Source: Planctomycetota bacterium
GTDB lineage: Bacteria; Planctomycetota; UBA1135
Length of the DNA stretch: 11,358 nucleotides
Direction of reading: 5' to 3'
Assembly (NCBI GenBank): GCA_022447335.1
Contig: JAKVCF010000073.1
Coordinates: forward strand, 1 to 11,358
Below are positions 1 to 6,566 of the stretch, in pieces. A program made the position numbers and the translations under genes. The notes below the pieces were generated by a model. It was not told the origin of the DNA. It ran no database searches and saw nothing but the letters and a program-made list of their open reading frames with translations. Each line of letters opens with the position of its first letter. Position 1 is the first letter of the stretch.

Positions 1-1
1 A

Positions 2-223
2 GAGGGGCGCATAGCTGTGGCAGAGGCAGCGAAAGCTGCCAAGATTGCGGCGAAGAAGGAGGCTGAGGGGGGAGGCGAAGGGTCAGTGGTATTGAGGCGG
101 CCTTATTCCTGTTCAGCGCGCTTGCGCTGGGGGGTGCAATTGCAGCGCTTCTGGAAACTAGTGTGGTGCGTAGCGCCTTCGCGATGTTTGGCACCTTCTT
201 GGGGGTTGCGGGCTTGTACCTGA
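2..223 (+). CDS. nuoI: probable NuoI C-terminal tail (partial, 3' end unclear)
   Basis: The left edge carries an open frame with no visible start, so the gene begins outside the window. Its visible residues are rich in Ala, Lys and Glu (the stretch around positions 17-66), like the low-complexity tails seen on some complex I subunits. Since nuoJ follows, this is probably the end of NuoI, the 2x[4Fe-4S] ferredoxin-like subunit on the peripheral arm; its cysteine motifs lie outside the window, so the identity rests on gene order. The frame stays formally open to a TGA at 221-223, but beyond about position 95 it reads as a shadow of nuoJ. Real coding probably ends before or near 95. Loss of one G from the G6 run at 67-72 would end it at TGA 93-95, at the nuoJ start. 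An automatic caller may report either end. Confidence 0.5.
   Translation, partial: EGRIAVAEAAKAAKIAAKKEAEGGGEGSVVLRRPYSCSARLRWGVQLQRFWKLVWCVAPSRCLAPSWGLRACT
77..93 (+). promoter_or_regulatory. ribosome binding site and putative ATT start of nuoJ
   Basis: A purine-rich stretch (GGAGG at 71-75 and GAAGGG at 77-82) lies 8 nt ahead of ATT at 91-93, the only plausible initiation point in frame with the first NuoJ helix. ATT is a rare bacterial start (known from infC). GTG at 86 and TTG at 92 are also near but are in the wrong frame for NuoJ. An undetected single-base error near the G6 run at 67-72 or near 86-90 is an alternative explanation. Confidence 0.4.
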
Positions 224-609
224 CGCTTGGCGCCGATTTCCTGGCGATGACACAGGTGCTGATCTATGCCGGTGGCATTATGGTTCTTTACCTGTTTGGC
301 CTGATGCTGACTAAGCCGAGTCCGCAGGAGCGCAATCTGCTCCGGATTGGATTTGCGGCCGGCCTTGTTGGCGCAGTTTCGTTGATTTTATTGGTGCAAC
401 TTTTTGGTGGCATTGACGAGCGATGGCCGGACGCGGCCTCGCTGCCAGATCCGGAGCCCACTGCCGAGGGCATTGGCTTGGCCTTCTTGCGTGCCGATGA
501 GTGGCTGTTCGCCTTCGAGTTTGCTTCAGTGTTGTTGCTCGCCACTCTAGTCGGCGCGGTCTATATTGCGCGCCGCCGCCCGGAGCCTCGCGCAGAGGAG
601 CTCGGCTGA
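91..609 (+). CDS. nuoJ: NADH-quinone oxidoreductase subunit J (start uncertain)
   Basis: NuoJ is a membrane-arm subunit of respiratory complex I, next to NuoK and NuoA at the junction with the peripheral arm. The family signature is clear: a VAGLYLTLGADFLA segment followed by QVLIYAGGIMVLYLFGLML (third membrane helix, whose pi-bulge matters for coupling), then two more helices and a basic tail. A first helix (IEAALFLFSALALGG) is encoded from about position 91, so the GTG at 163 is too late: starting there would delete that helix. The frame is open back to a TGA at 64-66, but it has no ATG, GTG or TTG between that stop and position 163. ATT at 91 is the best start, with GAAGGG at 77-82 spaced 8 nt away; it gives 172 aa, normal for the family. 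The stop overlaps the nuoK start by 1 nt. Identity is firm; the start is not. Confidence 0.9.
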   Translation: MEAALFLFSALALGGAIAALLETSVVRSAFAMFGTFLGVAGLYLTLGADFLAMTQVLIYAGGIMVLYLFGLMLTKPSPQERNLLRIGFAAGLVGAVSLILLVQLFGGIDERWPDAASLPDPEPTAEGIGLAFLRADEWLFAFEFASVLLLATLVGAVYIARRRPEPRAEELG

Positions 610-914
610 TGGGACTCGAGGCCTACCTTTTCGTCTCGCTGTTGCTCTTCATGTTGGGCCTGATTATGGCCGCCGCACGCCGTAGTCTGATCTATGTGCT
701 GATCGGACTTGAGCTGATTCTGAATGCAGCCAACCTTAATTTAGTCGCCTTCCAGCGCTTCCACCCAGGTGGGGGGTTGGATGGTCAGATAGGGGCTGTC
801 TTCGTCATCATTTTGGCTGCTGCTGAGGCTGCCATCGCATTGGCAATCGTGCTGAATGTGTATTCACGCTTTGGTTCGATCTGTCCGGACGATATGCACA
901 CGCTTCGAGACTAG
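609..914 (+). CDS. nuoK: NADH-quinone oxidoreductase subunit K
   Basis: NuoK is a three-helix membrane subunit of complex I, homologous to MrpC, that contributes to the proton path beside NuoJ and NuoA. The protein has 101 aa, the usual length. Both conserved buried glutamates are present: Glu35 in the GLELILNA segment of helix 2 and Glu73 in AAEAAIALA of helix 3 (equivalent to E. coli Glu36 and Glu72). The start is the ATG at 609, sharing one base with the nuoJ stop (TGATG), which suggests translational coupling. An in-frame upstream extension to 501 would overlap nuoJ heavily and is rejected. The C-terminal tail (FGSICPDDMHTLRD) departs from the common VDxxNLLKG-type ending. nuoL begins on the next base after the TAG. 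Confidence 0.96.
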   Translation: MGLEAYLFVSLLLFMLGLIMAAARRSLIYVLIGLELILNAANLNLVAFQRFHPGGGLDGQIGAVFVIILAAAEAAIALAIVLNVYSRFGSICPDDMHTLRD

Positions 915-2837
915 ATGCCGACTGCCGACTTCTTTCCACTATTGCTTGCCGTGCCGCTTCTGCCGCTCGGCGCTTGGCTGCTGCAGGTGTTGTTTGGGAA
1001 GGGTCTCCCGCGTGGTGGGGATTGGTTGTCGACGGGTGCCATGCTGGGCGCATTCAGCATTACTGTGGCACTCTATTTACGCGCCTATGGGCTAGGTGAA
1101 GAGGCAGAGTTTTTTGTCTGGTCGAGTGAGAGCGAGCAGGGTTGGAAGTGGCTTGTCAGTCATGAGGGGATGAATTCAGGCCTTGCTAATTTTCGTGCTG
1201 GCCTTTGGTATGACGGTTTGACGGCGCCTTTGCTTGCGATGGTTGCCGGAGTCAGTTTCTTAGTGCACCTGTTCTCGACTGGCTACATGCAGGGGAATAG
1301 TCGCTACATTGCTTATTTTGCAGGTCTGTCGTTGTTTAGTTTTGCGATGTTGGCGATGCTGATAAGTGACAATCTCCTGTTCGTCTTTATGTTTTGGGAG
1401 GTCATGGGCCTATGTAGCTTCCTGCTGATAGGTCATGACTCGATGGATCTTAAGCGGCCGCGCCCGCGTGCAGCGGCAGCTTCGGTGAAGGCTTTCCTGA
1501 CCACGCGCGTGGGCGATGTGGCCCTGCTGCTCGGCCTAGCCATTGTGTGGAATGGTTTTGGCACGTTGCAGTTTCATGAGCTTGCGGTCGCGGTACCGGA
1601 CATGATCGAACGATATCAGGGTTGGCCGAACTGGCTGGAGACGGCTGGCTTGCTGATCTTCCTTGGGGCAGTAGGCAAGTCGGCACAGTTCCCGTTGCAC
1701 GTTTGGTTGCCCGACGCCATGGAGGGGCCAACTCCTGTTTCGGCCATGATTCACGCTGCGACTATGGTGGCCGCCGGCGTATATCTGATGGCACGCTCCT
1801 TTCCGGTTCTTGCTCCGGGGGTGCTTGCGGTGATTGCGGTATTGGGCGCCTTTACGGCTTTCTTTGCAGCCACAATTGCGTTGACTCAGGATGACTTGAA
1901 AAAGGTTTTGGCCTACTCGACGATTTCGCAGCTGGGTTACATGATCAGTGCAATTGGCTTGGGAAGCCCGGACGGCGCGCTCTTCCATGTATTTACACAC
2001 GGCCTCTTTAAAGCAGGGCTTTTTCTGGGCGCAGGCGCGGTGATCTACGCCTGTAACCATAAGCAAGATCTGCGCAAGCTCGGTGGTTTACGCGGGCGTA
2101 TGCCGGTGACCTACGTCAGCATGCTGCTTTGCACGGCGGCGATTTCGGGCGTGCCCTTCTTGTCCGGGTTCTATTCGAAGGACGTCATCCTCGCTTTCGC
2201 TGCTCAGGGTTGGGGGGGTGGCGCTGGCATGGTGGCGATGCTGCCTCTGGTGCTGCTTGGGCTCGCAGCTCCACTGACTGTGCTTTACATGTTCCGTATG
2301 TTTTTGCTCACCTTCAGTGGCGAGCCGCGCTCGGATCACGCGCGTGCCGCGAAAGAAGTTCCACTGCCGATGAGCTTGCCCTTGGTGCTGCTCGGTTTCG
2401 GCGCGCTCTTTGGCGCGATGCTTTGGTTCGCTAAGCCGTATCCGAGCAATGCGGCGCACGAAGTTGCAGTAATTCTCGCTAGTGCGTCGCTGGCCCTCGG
2501 CCTATTTGCTGCGCTGCTATTTTTCCAGTTTCGCAAGCTGGATCCGAGTCAGGTGGCCGCCGCCCTCGGGCCGTGGTCCCGTGGTGCGCGCAGCCTGTAC
2601 GGCGTGGATGGGTTCTTGCATTCGACGATAGTTCTTCCAGTGCTGGCGCTGGGTCGATCAGCATCGAGATTTGATCGGCGCATCGTCGATGGGGCGGTGC
2701 ACGGTATAGGTGGGCTAGCAGTTTGGGTGGGCGCGCAGTTTCGACGTCTGCAATCCGGGCACATTCAACGTTATCTTTATCTGACTTATGCAGGCTTGCT
2801 GATTCTCATCTTGTTTGCTTTGTGGAGGGTCCGCTGA
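915..2837 (+). CDS. nuoL: NADH-quinone oxidoreductase subunit L
   Basis: NuoL is the distal antiporter-like (MrpA-type) subunit of complex I and carries one proton-translocation channel plus the long lateral helix. At 640 aa it is slightly longer than the E. coli protein (613 aa). Channel residues are visible: Glu162 in FWEVMGLCSFLLIGHD (helix 5), Lys255 in GAVGKSAQFPLHVWLPDAMEG (helix 7), His280 in MIHAATMV, Lys329/330 in DDLKKVLAYSTISQLGYM, His362 and Lys366 in FTHGLFKAGLFLGAG, and the Lys422-Asp423 pair in SGFYSKDVIL (helix 12). The C-terminal 100 or so residues are hydrophobic with amphipathic stretches and end in a final anchoring helix, as expected for the lateral arm. The ATG directly abuts the nuoK TAG with no spacer. 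It is part of the nuo operon. Confidence 0.97.
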   Translation: MPTADFFPLLLAVPLLPLGAWLLQVLFGKGLPRGGDWLSTGAMLGAFSITVALYLRAYGLGEEAEFFVWSSESEQGWKWLVSHEGMNSGLANFRAGLWYDGLTAPLLAMVAGVSFLVHLFSTGYMQGNSRYIAYFAGLSLFSFAMLAMLISDNLLFVFMFWEVMGLCSFLLIGHDSMDLKRPRPRAAAASVKAFLTTRVGDVALLLGLAIVWNGFGTLQFHELAVAVPDMIERYQGWPNWLETAGLLIFLGAVGKSAQFPLHVWLPDAMEGPTPVSAMIHAATMVAAGVYLMARSFPVLAPGVLAVIAVLGAFTAFFAATIALTQDDLKKVLAYSTISQLGYMISAIGLGSPDGALFHVFTHGLFKAGLFLGAGAVIYACNHKQDLRKLGGLRGRMPVTYVSMLLCTAAISGVPFLSGFYSKDVILAFAAQGWGGGAGMVAMLPLVLLGLAAPLTVLYMFRMFLLTFSGEPRSDHARAAKEVPLPMSLPLVLLGFGALFGAMLWFAKPYPSNAAHEVAVILASASLALGLFAALLFFQFRKLDPSQVAAALGPWSRGARSLYGVDGFLHSTIVLPVLALGRSASRFDRRIVDGAVHGIGGLAVWVGAQFRRLQSGHIQRYLYLTYAGLLILILFALWRVR

Positions 2838-2838
2838 G

Positions 2839-4401
2839 ATGGGAGATCACTTGCTTTCGATCTTCGTCGCTCTACCCTTTGCGGCGGCAGCTTTGGTCAC
2901 ACTGATCCCGCGCGCTAATCAAGCGGCGCACCGCTTCGTTGCGGGAACCGCTATTGCGGCCGCCTTCGCTTTCCTGATAGCAGTTGTATTTGGCGGCTTC
3001 GACCCTAGCCACGGTGGGCTGCAGTTCATCGAATCGGTGCCGTGGATTCCGGATTTTCAGGTGCGCTGGGCGCTCGGTATGGATGGGCTGGCATTGGTGC
3101 TCCTACTGCTTTCAGCGCTAATTCACTTCTTGGCAGTTCTCGCGACTCAGAAGAAAATCGACGGCAGCAGGGGCTACTACGCTCTATTGCTTTTACTTTT
3201 TGGTGGGGTCAATGGCGTCTTCCTCGCTACCGACCTGTTCCTGTTCTACGTGTTCTGGGAGCTGATGCTGATTCCGATGTACTTTCTGATCGGAATCTGG
3301 GGTGGTGAGCAGCGTAAGCGTGCAGCTGGGAAGTTCATCCTCTACACACTGTTTGGCTCAGTGCTGATGTTGGTGGGCGTGGTCGCGGTTTATCTGCGTT
3401 CCGGCGCGGATGGTGTGTTGCCCACCTTTGACATCTTTGCGCTGCAGGCACAGGCGTTAACTTGGGCGGCCGATACGGGCGGCCTTTTCGGAATTGACTT
3501 CACGACCTGGATCTTCGGACTCTTCTTCCTTGCCTTTGCGGTGAAGATTCCAGTAGTTCCATTCCACACCTGGCTGCCGGATGCACATGTGCAGGCGTCG
3601 ACGCCGGTGTCGGTCATTCTGGCTGGCGTGCTACTGAAACTTGGCGCGTACGGCATGCTACGCATCGCCTTCCCCTTTGCGCCCGATGCCTTTTCTGAGC
3701 TGGCTTGGATGGTTGCGACGCTGGGGGTGATCAACGTTGTTTACGGTGCTTGGGTCGCGTTGGCACAGACCGACTTCAAACGCCTCGTTGCGTATAGCTC
3801 GGTTAGCCATATGGGATTTTTCCTGCTGGGCATGGCAGGGGTGGCCATGGCTGTAGAGGGCACAGCACACTTTGAGGCCGGCCCAAGATTCAACTCGATC
3901 GCAGGGGCGAGTTTTCAGTTGATAACGCACGGGGTATCAGCGGCTCTGATGTTCTTACTAGTGGGTGTCGTCTATGACCGCGCTCATTCGCGTGATCTCA
4001 ATCATTTTGGTGGGCTTGGCCGGATCATGCCAAAGTTCTTTTTCATAGCGACCGTGGGATTCTTCAGTTCATTGGGCCTACCGTTACTTGCGGGATTTGT
4101 GCCGGAAGCACTCGTTTTGTTCTGGGCCTGGCCGAGCTGGCCGATGCACGTGGCCGCTACGGCCTTTGGGTTAATTCTGACTGCGGTCTATTTATTGCAG
4201 GCCTATCGTTCGATTCTGCTTGGCCCAACTCGGGGCAGCTGTGAGAGCTACCGCGACCTGGCTGGCGGCGAGCTGGTTACTATGCTGCCGCTGGTTATTG
4301 CAAGTGGTGTCCTAGGCGTGGCGCCTTTCTTGGCACTTGATCTGATCGCGGCTACGTTGGAGACAATCCTTAGTGCTCTGCCGCCAGAGGTGATGCCATG
4401 A
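2839..4401 (+). CDS. nuoM: NADH-quinone oxidoreductase subunit M
   Basis: NuoM is the middle antiporter-like (MrpD-type) subunit of the membrane arm and carries a second proton channel. The protein has 520 aa. Visible key residues are Glu141 in FYVFWELMLIPMYFLIG (helix 5), Lys236 in FAVKIPVVPFHTWLPDAHVQA (helix 7), Lys267 in LLKLGAYGMLR (helix 8) and Glu423 in LLAGFVPEALVLF, matching E. coli Glu144, Lys234, Lys265 and Glu407. The ATG at 2839 is chosen because GGAGGG at 2824-2829 lies 9 nt upstream and nuoL ends at 2837; a longer in-frame start at 2815 lies inside nuoL and is less likely. The loop around residues 336-360 (after MGFFLLGMAGVAMAV) looks somewhat longer than in typical NuoM. The stop overlaps the nuoN start as ATGA. 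Confidence 0.97.
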   Translation: MGDHLLSIFVALPFAAAALVTLIPRANQAAHRFVAGTAIAAAFAFLIAVVFGGFDPSHGGLQFIESVPWIPDFQVRWALGMDGLALVLLLLSALIHFLAVLATQKKIDGSRGYYALLLLLFGGVNGVFLATDLFLFYVFWELMLIPMYFLIGIWGGEQRKRAAGKFILYTLFGSVLMLVGVVAVYLRSGADGVLPTFDIFALQAQALTWAADTGGLFGIDFTTWIFGLFFLAFAVKIPVVPFHTWLPDAHVQASTPVSVILAGVLLKLGAYGMLRIAFPFAPDAFSELAWMVATLGVINVVYGAWVALAQTDFKRLVAYSSVSHMGFFLLGMAGVAMAVEGTAHFEAGPRFNSIAGASFQLITHGVSAALMFLLVGVVYDRAHSRDLNHFGGLGRIMPKFFFIATVGFFSSLGLPLLAGFVPEALVLFWAWPSWPMHVAATAFGLILTAVYLLQAYRSILLGPTRGSCESYRDLAGGELVTMLPLVIASGVLGVAPFLALDLIAATLETILSALPPEVMP

Positions 4402-5915
4402 ACGAACAGCTCGTTCTGATTCTGCCAGAGTTGGTGCTGACCGGTGGCCTCTGTCTACTGCTGCTGAGCGATCTGATCCTTCAGCGCCGTCGGATCTGGG
4501 AAACTGGTGTTTTCTCACTTGGCCTACTTGGTGTGGTCGCTTACCTCGTGCTGCAGCGTTTCGAGGCCAGTCCACAGGATGCCTTTGGCGGGCTGCTATG
4601 CATTGACCGATTTTCCGCGCTATTCCAGTTGGTGATCAGTGTCGCGGCTGGCTTTGCGATCTTCCTCAACTTGCAGCAGTACCGATTCCCGGAAGACCGT
4701 GGGCGTATCGAGACACAGTTTCTCTTTTTGTGCGCGGCTCTAGGCGGATTCGTGTTGGTCGGAACCCAGCATCTGATGATGTTGTACCTCGGGTTGGAGA
4801 TGGTAGGCCTGTGTTCTTACGCGCTTGCTGATGTCCACAAGCGTGATCGGGCTGGTGCCGAGGCGAGTATGAAGTATGTGGTGTATGGAGCCCTATCTTC
4901 AGGAGTAATGCTTTACGGCATCAGCCTGCTATTTGGATTGGGAGGTGCGAGCTTTGCGATGCCAGACATTGCGCTGGGTATCAACCAGGCATTGGTCGAT
5001 GGCGAGGCAGTACGCGTATTGTTGCCGTCGCTGCTATTGCTGGCTGGCTTTCTATTTAAGTTGGCGCTCGTACCTTTCCATTGGTGGGCGCCGGATGTCT
5101 ACCAGGGCACGACGATTGCCATGGCAGGATTTTTGGCGGTAGGGTCCAAGTTGGTTGCATTTGGCGCGCTGTTGCGCACATTAGGCGTTCTCTTTGCTAC
5201 CTCCCTGCACGGCGTCGAGACCGATATGGATCTCGCGGTGGTGACCGCGGCGGCTAGCGAGTACGGTGCGGTCTTCGGCATGGTGCTCGCGGCTCTTGCG
5301 ACAGTTTCCATGCTCTGGGGAAACTTGGCTGCGGTGGGGCAAACACATTTGCTTCGATTGCTGGCTTATTCGTCGATCGGTCACGCGGGCTACCTGCTTG
5401 CGGCCATCGCGTTAATGAGTCCCGATGGCTTTACGGCAGCGGGAACTTATGCCCTGATTTATGGGGTCGCTTCGTTGGGCGCTTTTGCTGCTGTCTTTGC
5501 TATCGCTATGCGTGCGGGATCCAAGGATTTGTGCGATTGGGCCGGCCTTGGCTGGAAGTATCCGTTGGCAGCAGGAACTCTAGTGGTCTTCTTCGCGAGC
5601 CTTACGGGCTTGCCGCCAACCGCAGGGTTCGCTGGAAAATGGCGTCTGCTTATGGCTCTCTGGGCGGGCGGTGCACAAGGGCTAGCCCTGCTGATTGCGT
5701 TGCTATCAGTAGTGTCGCTGTTCTATTACTTCCGAGTCATTAAGCAGCTCTACCTTGAGCGTCCGGAGGATAACTTCATGCCGGCCGTTTCGGTGCGCTT
5801 GCCTTGGCTGACCGGGTTCCTGCTCATTGTCAGCTTCGCGACTTTCGCCCTACTCAACCTTAGTTGGGTTGAAGTACCCGTTGCTGCTGCGACTGCGGAT
5901 CTGATTCGGGGTTAG
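4398..5915 (+). CDS. nuoN: NADH-quinone oxidoreductase subunit N
   Basis: NuoN is the proximal antiporter-like subunit of complex I, between NuoM and NuoK. The 505-aa length is close to the family norm (E. coli about 485). Key residues are visible: Glu134 in MLYLGLEMVGLCSYALA (helix 5), Lys221 in FLFKLALVPFHWWAPDVYQG (helix 7), Lys251 in VGSKLVAFGALLR (helix 8) and Lys414 in GLPPTAGFAGKWRLL (helix 12), equivalent to E. coli Glu133, Lys217, Lys247 and Lys395. The ATGA overlap with nuoM implies coupled translation. It is the last gene of the cluster here. Its stop codon overlaps the stop of the convergent merC-like gene, and no intrinsic terminator follows, so nuo transcripts may read on as antisense to that gene. 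Confidence 0.97.
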   Translation: MNEQLVLILPELVLTGGLCLLLLSDLILQRRRIWETGVFSLGLLGVVAYLVLQRFEASPQDAFGGLLCIDRFSALFQLVISVAAGFAIFLNLQQYRFPEDRGRIETQFLFLCAALGGFVLVGTQHLMMLYLGLEMVGLCSYALADVHKRDRAGAEASMKYVVYGALSSGVMLYGISLLFGLGGASFAMPDIALGINQALVDGEAVRVLLPSLLLLAGFLFKLALVPFHWWAPDVYQGTTIAMAGFLAVGSKLVAFGALLRTLGVLFATSLHGVETDMDLAVVTAAASEYGAVFGMVLAALATVSMLWGNLAAVGQTHLLRLLAYSSIGHAGYLLAAIALMSPDGFTAAGTYALIYGVASLGAFAAVFAIAMRAGSKDLCDWAGLGWKYPLAAGTLVVFFASLTGLPPTAGFAGKWRLLMALWAGGAQGLALLIALLSVVSLFYYFRVIKQLYLERPEDNFMPAVSVRLPWLTGFLLIVSFATFALLNLSWVEVPVAAATADLIRG

Positions 5916-6463
5916 CCCGAGCAGAAAGGGCCAACTTTGGCTTTACTCTTCTTGCAGCTCTTGCAGCAGCGGAGGTTGCCCCAGTGAGCACTAACCAGAC
6001 TCATGCCGCCGACCATTGTGAGCCAACTTGCGGGAGGGAACTTCCAGTTCCACTCACCGCTTGTTTCATCGATCGTGACGGTGGGGCAGCAGTTGGTGCA
6101 GGTCGTGCAAGTTGTTTGTGCGAGTTCAGGATCTTGCTGCGCTACGGTCGCGCCGGCAGCCCAGAGTGGTTCCAGCCAAGGAAAGGCTGTGCCCAGTAGC
6201 ACGAAGCCTGCGCCAGTGATCCCAAGGCCAAGAATCCAGGCGCGCTGGTGGGTGCGATAGCCGTTGGCCATTGTGAGAATCGCAACGGGTAGCACGAAGA
6301 GTGCGATTAGAAGATGGGTTTGCGGGCTTGCCCATATGCCGCCAAATGCAGGTGCAAACAGAATCACAAAGGGCGCAATCAGGCAGTGCACGGCGCATCC
6401 GATGGATGCGACGATTCCGGCCTGATCGAGCCGCATATGGAGAACTGATGATGCACGCATCAT
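5912..6463 (-). CDS. MerC-domain membrane protein with cysteine-rich loop
   Basis: The 183-aa protein belongs to the MerC-domain family, small inner-membrane proteins named after mercury transporter MerC; chromosomal members have unproven metal roles. It has the family's CAVHC signature (Cys23, His26, Cys27) at the start of the first membrane helix, two more helices at about 51-69 and 76-97, and a fourth at about 147-160 followed by HWGNLRCCKSC (His160, Asn163, Cys166, Cys167, Cys170). Between helices 3 and 4 sits a loop with a CTTCTNCC cluster (Cys119, 122, 125, 126), and Cys181 is near the end, giving ten cysteines. The start at 6463 lies just downstream of a promoter-like sequence; Met10 is an alternative start. 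The gene is divergent from a Fur-family regulator, suggesting metal control, possibly of zinc, nickel or another soft metal rather than mercury. Its TAA overlaps the nuoN TAG. Confidence 0.88.
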   Translation of the reverse strand: MMRASSVLHMRLDQAGIVASIGCAVHCLIAPFVILFAPAFGGIWASPQTHLLIALFVLPVAILTMANGYRTHQRAWILGLGITGAGFVLLGTAFPWLEPLWAAGATVAQQDPELAQTTCTTCTNCCPTVTIDETSGEWNWKFPPASWLTMVGGMSLVSAHWGNLRCCKSCKKSKAKVGPFCSG

Positions 6464-6475
6464 GATTCACGCTCT

Positions 6476-6503
6476 ATTTTATGCAAATTGATTGCAAAAG
6501 CAA
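6476..6503 (-). promoter_or_regulatory. putative merC-like gene promoter
   Basis: On the minus strand, TTGCTT (6498-6503) and TAAAAT (6476-6481) are separated by 16 bp and resemble sigma70 -35 and -10 elements. Transcription would begin roughly at 6468-6470, only a few bases before the ATG at 6463, giving a very short or leaderless mRNA. The spacer is occupied entirely by the palindrome at 6482-6496, the classic position for a repressor site. This is a pattern match only. Confidence 0.5.
6482..6496. promoter_or_regulatory. putative Fur-family operator, TGCAA-N5-TTGCA
   Basis: The 15-bp sequence TGCAAATTGATTGCA has perfect 5-bp inverted arms around a 5-bp centre. This is the geometry of many Fur-family (7-1-7) operators, and the arms equal the TGCAA-N5-TTGCA consensus known for the Streptomyces nickel regulator Nur. 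It lies between the -35 and -10 of the merC-like gene, so occupancy would block RNA polymerase. Assignment to the adjacent regulator is inference. Confidence 0.55.
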
Positions 6504-6550
6504 GTGGATTGAGAGGCAGATTAGCCTTCTCCAACACGGCATTTTAACAT

Positions 6551-6565
6551 TACAATTGAGTTACA
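6551..6565. promoter_or_regulatory. second putative operator and -10 region at the regulator gene
   Basis: TACAATTGAGTTACA has the same architecture as the site at 6482-6496 (arms TACAA and TTACA around 5 bp) and differs from its arms at one symmetric base on each side. Its first six bases (TACAAT) form a good -10 hexamer on the plus strand, with only a poor -35 (TTCTCC, 6527-6532). The ATG of the regulator begins 2 bp downstream, so the mRNA would be nearly leaderless and autorepression is plausible. Confidence 0.45.
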
Positions 6566-6566
6566 A

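Noticed and set aside
501..608. Upstream in-frame extension of nuoK
   Set aside because: It overlaps nuoJ by over 100 bp and reads as unlike NuoK; ATG 609 gives the normal 101-aa protein with TGATG coupling.
163..609. GTG at 163 as the nuoJ start
   Set aside because: It would remove the first membrane helix, which is clearly encoded in the same frame from about position 91.
1536..2066. 176-codon minus-strand open frame inside nuoL
   Set aside because: It lies fully antisense to a strongly conserved gene, and its composition has no recognisable domain; it is a shadow of high-GC coding.
5915..5931. GCCC...GGGC hairpin just after nuoN as a terminator
   Set aside because: It has a 4-bp stem with no T-run on the plus strand, and it lies in the coding end of the MerC-domain gene.
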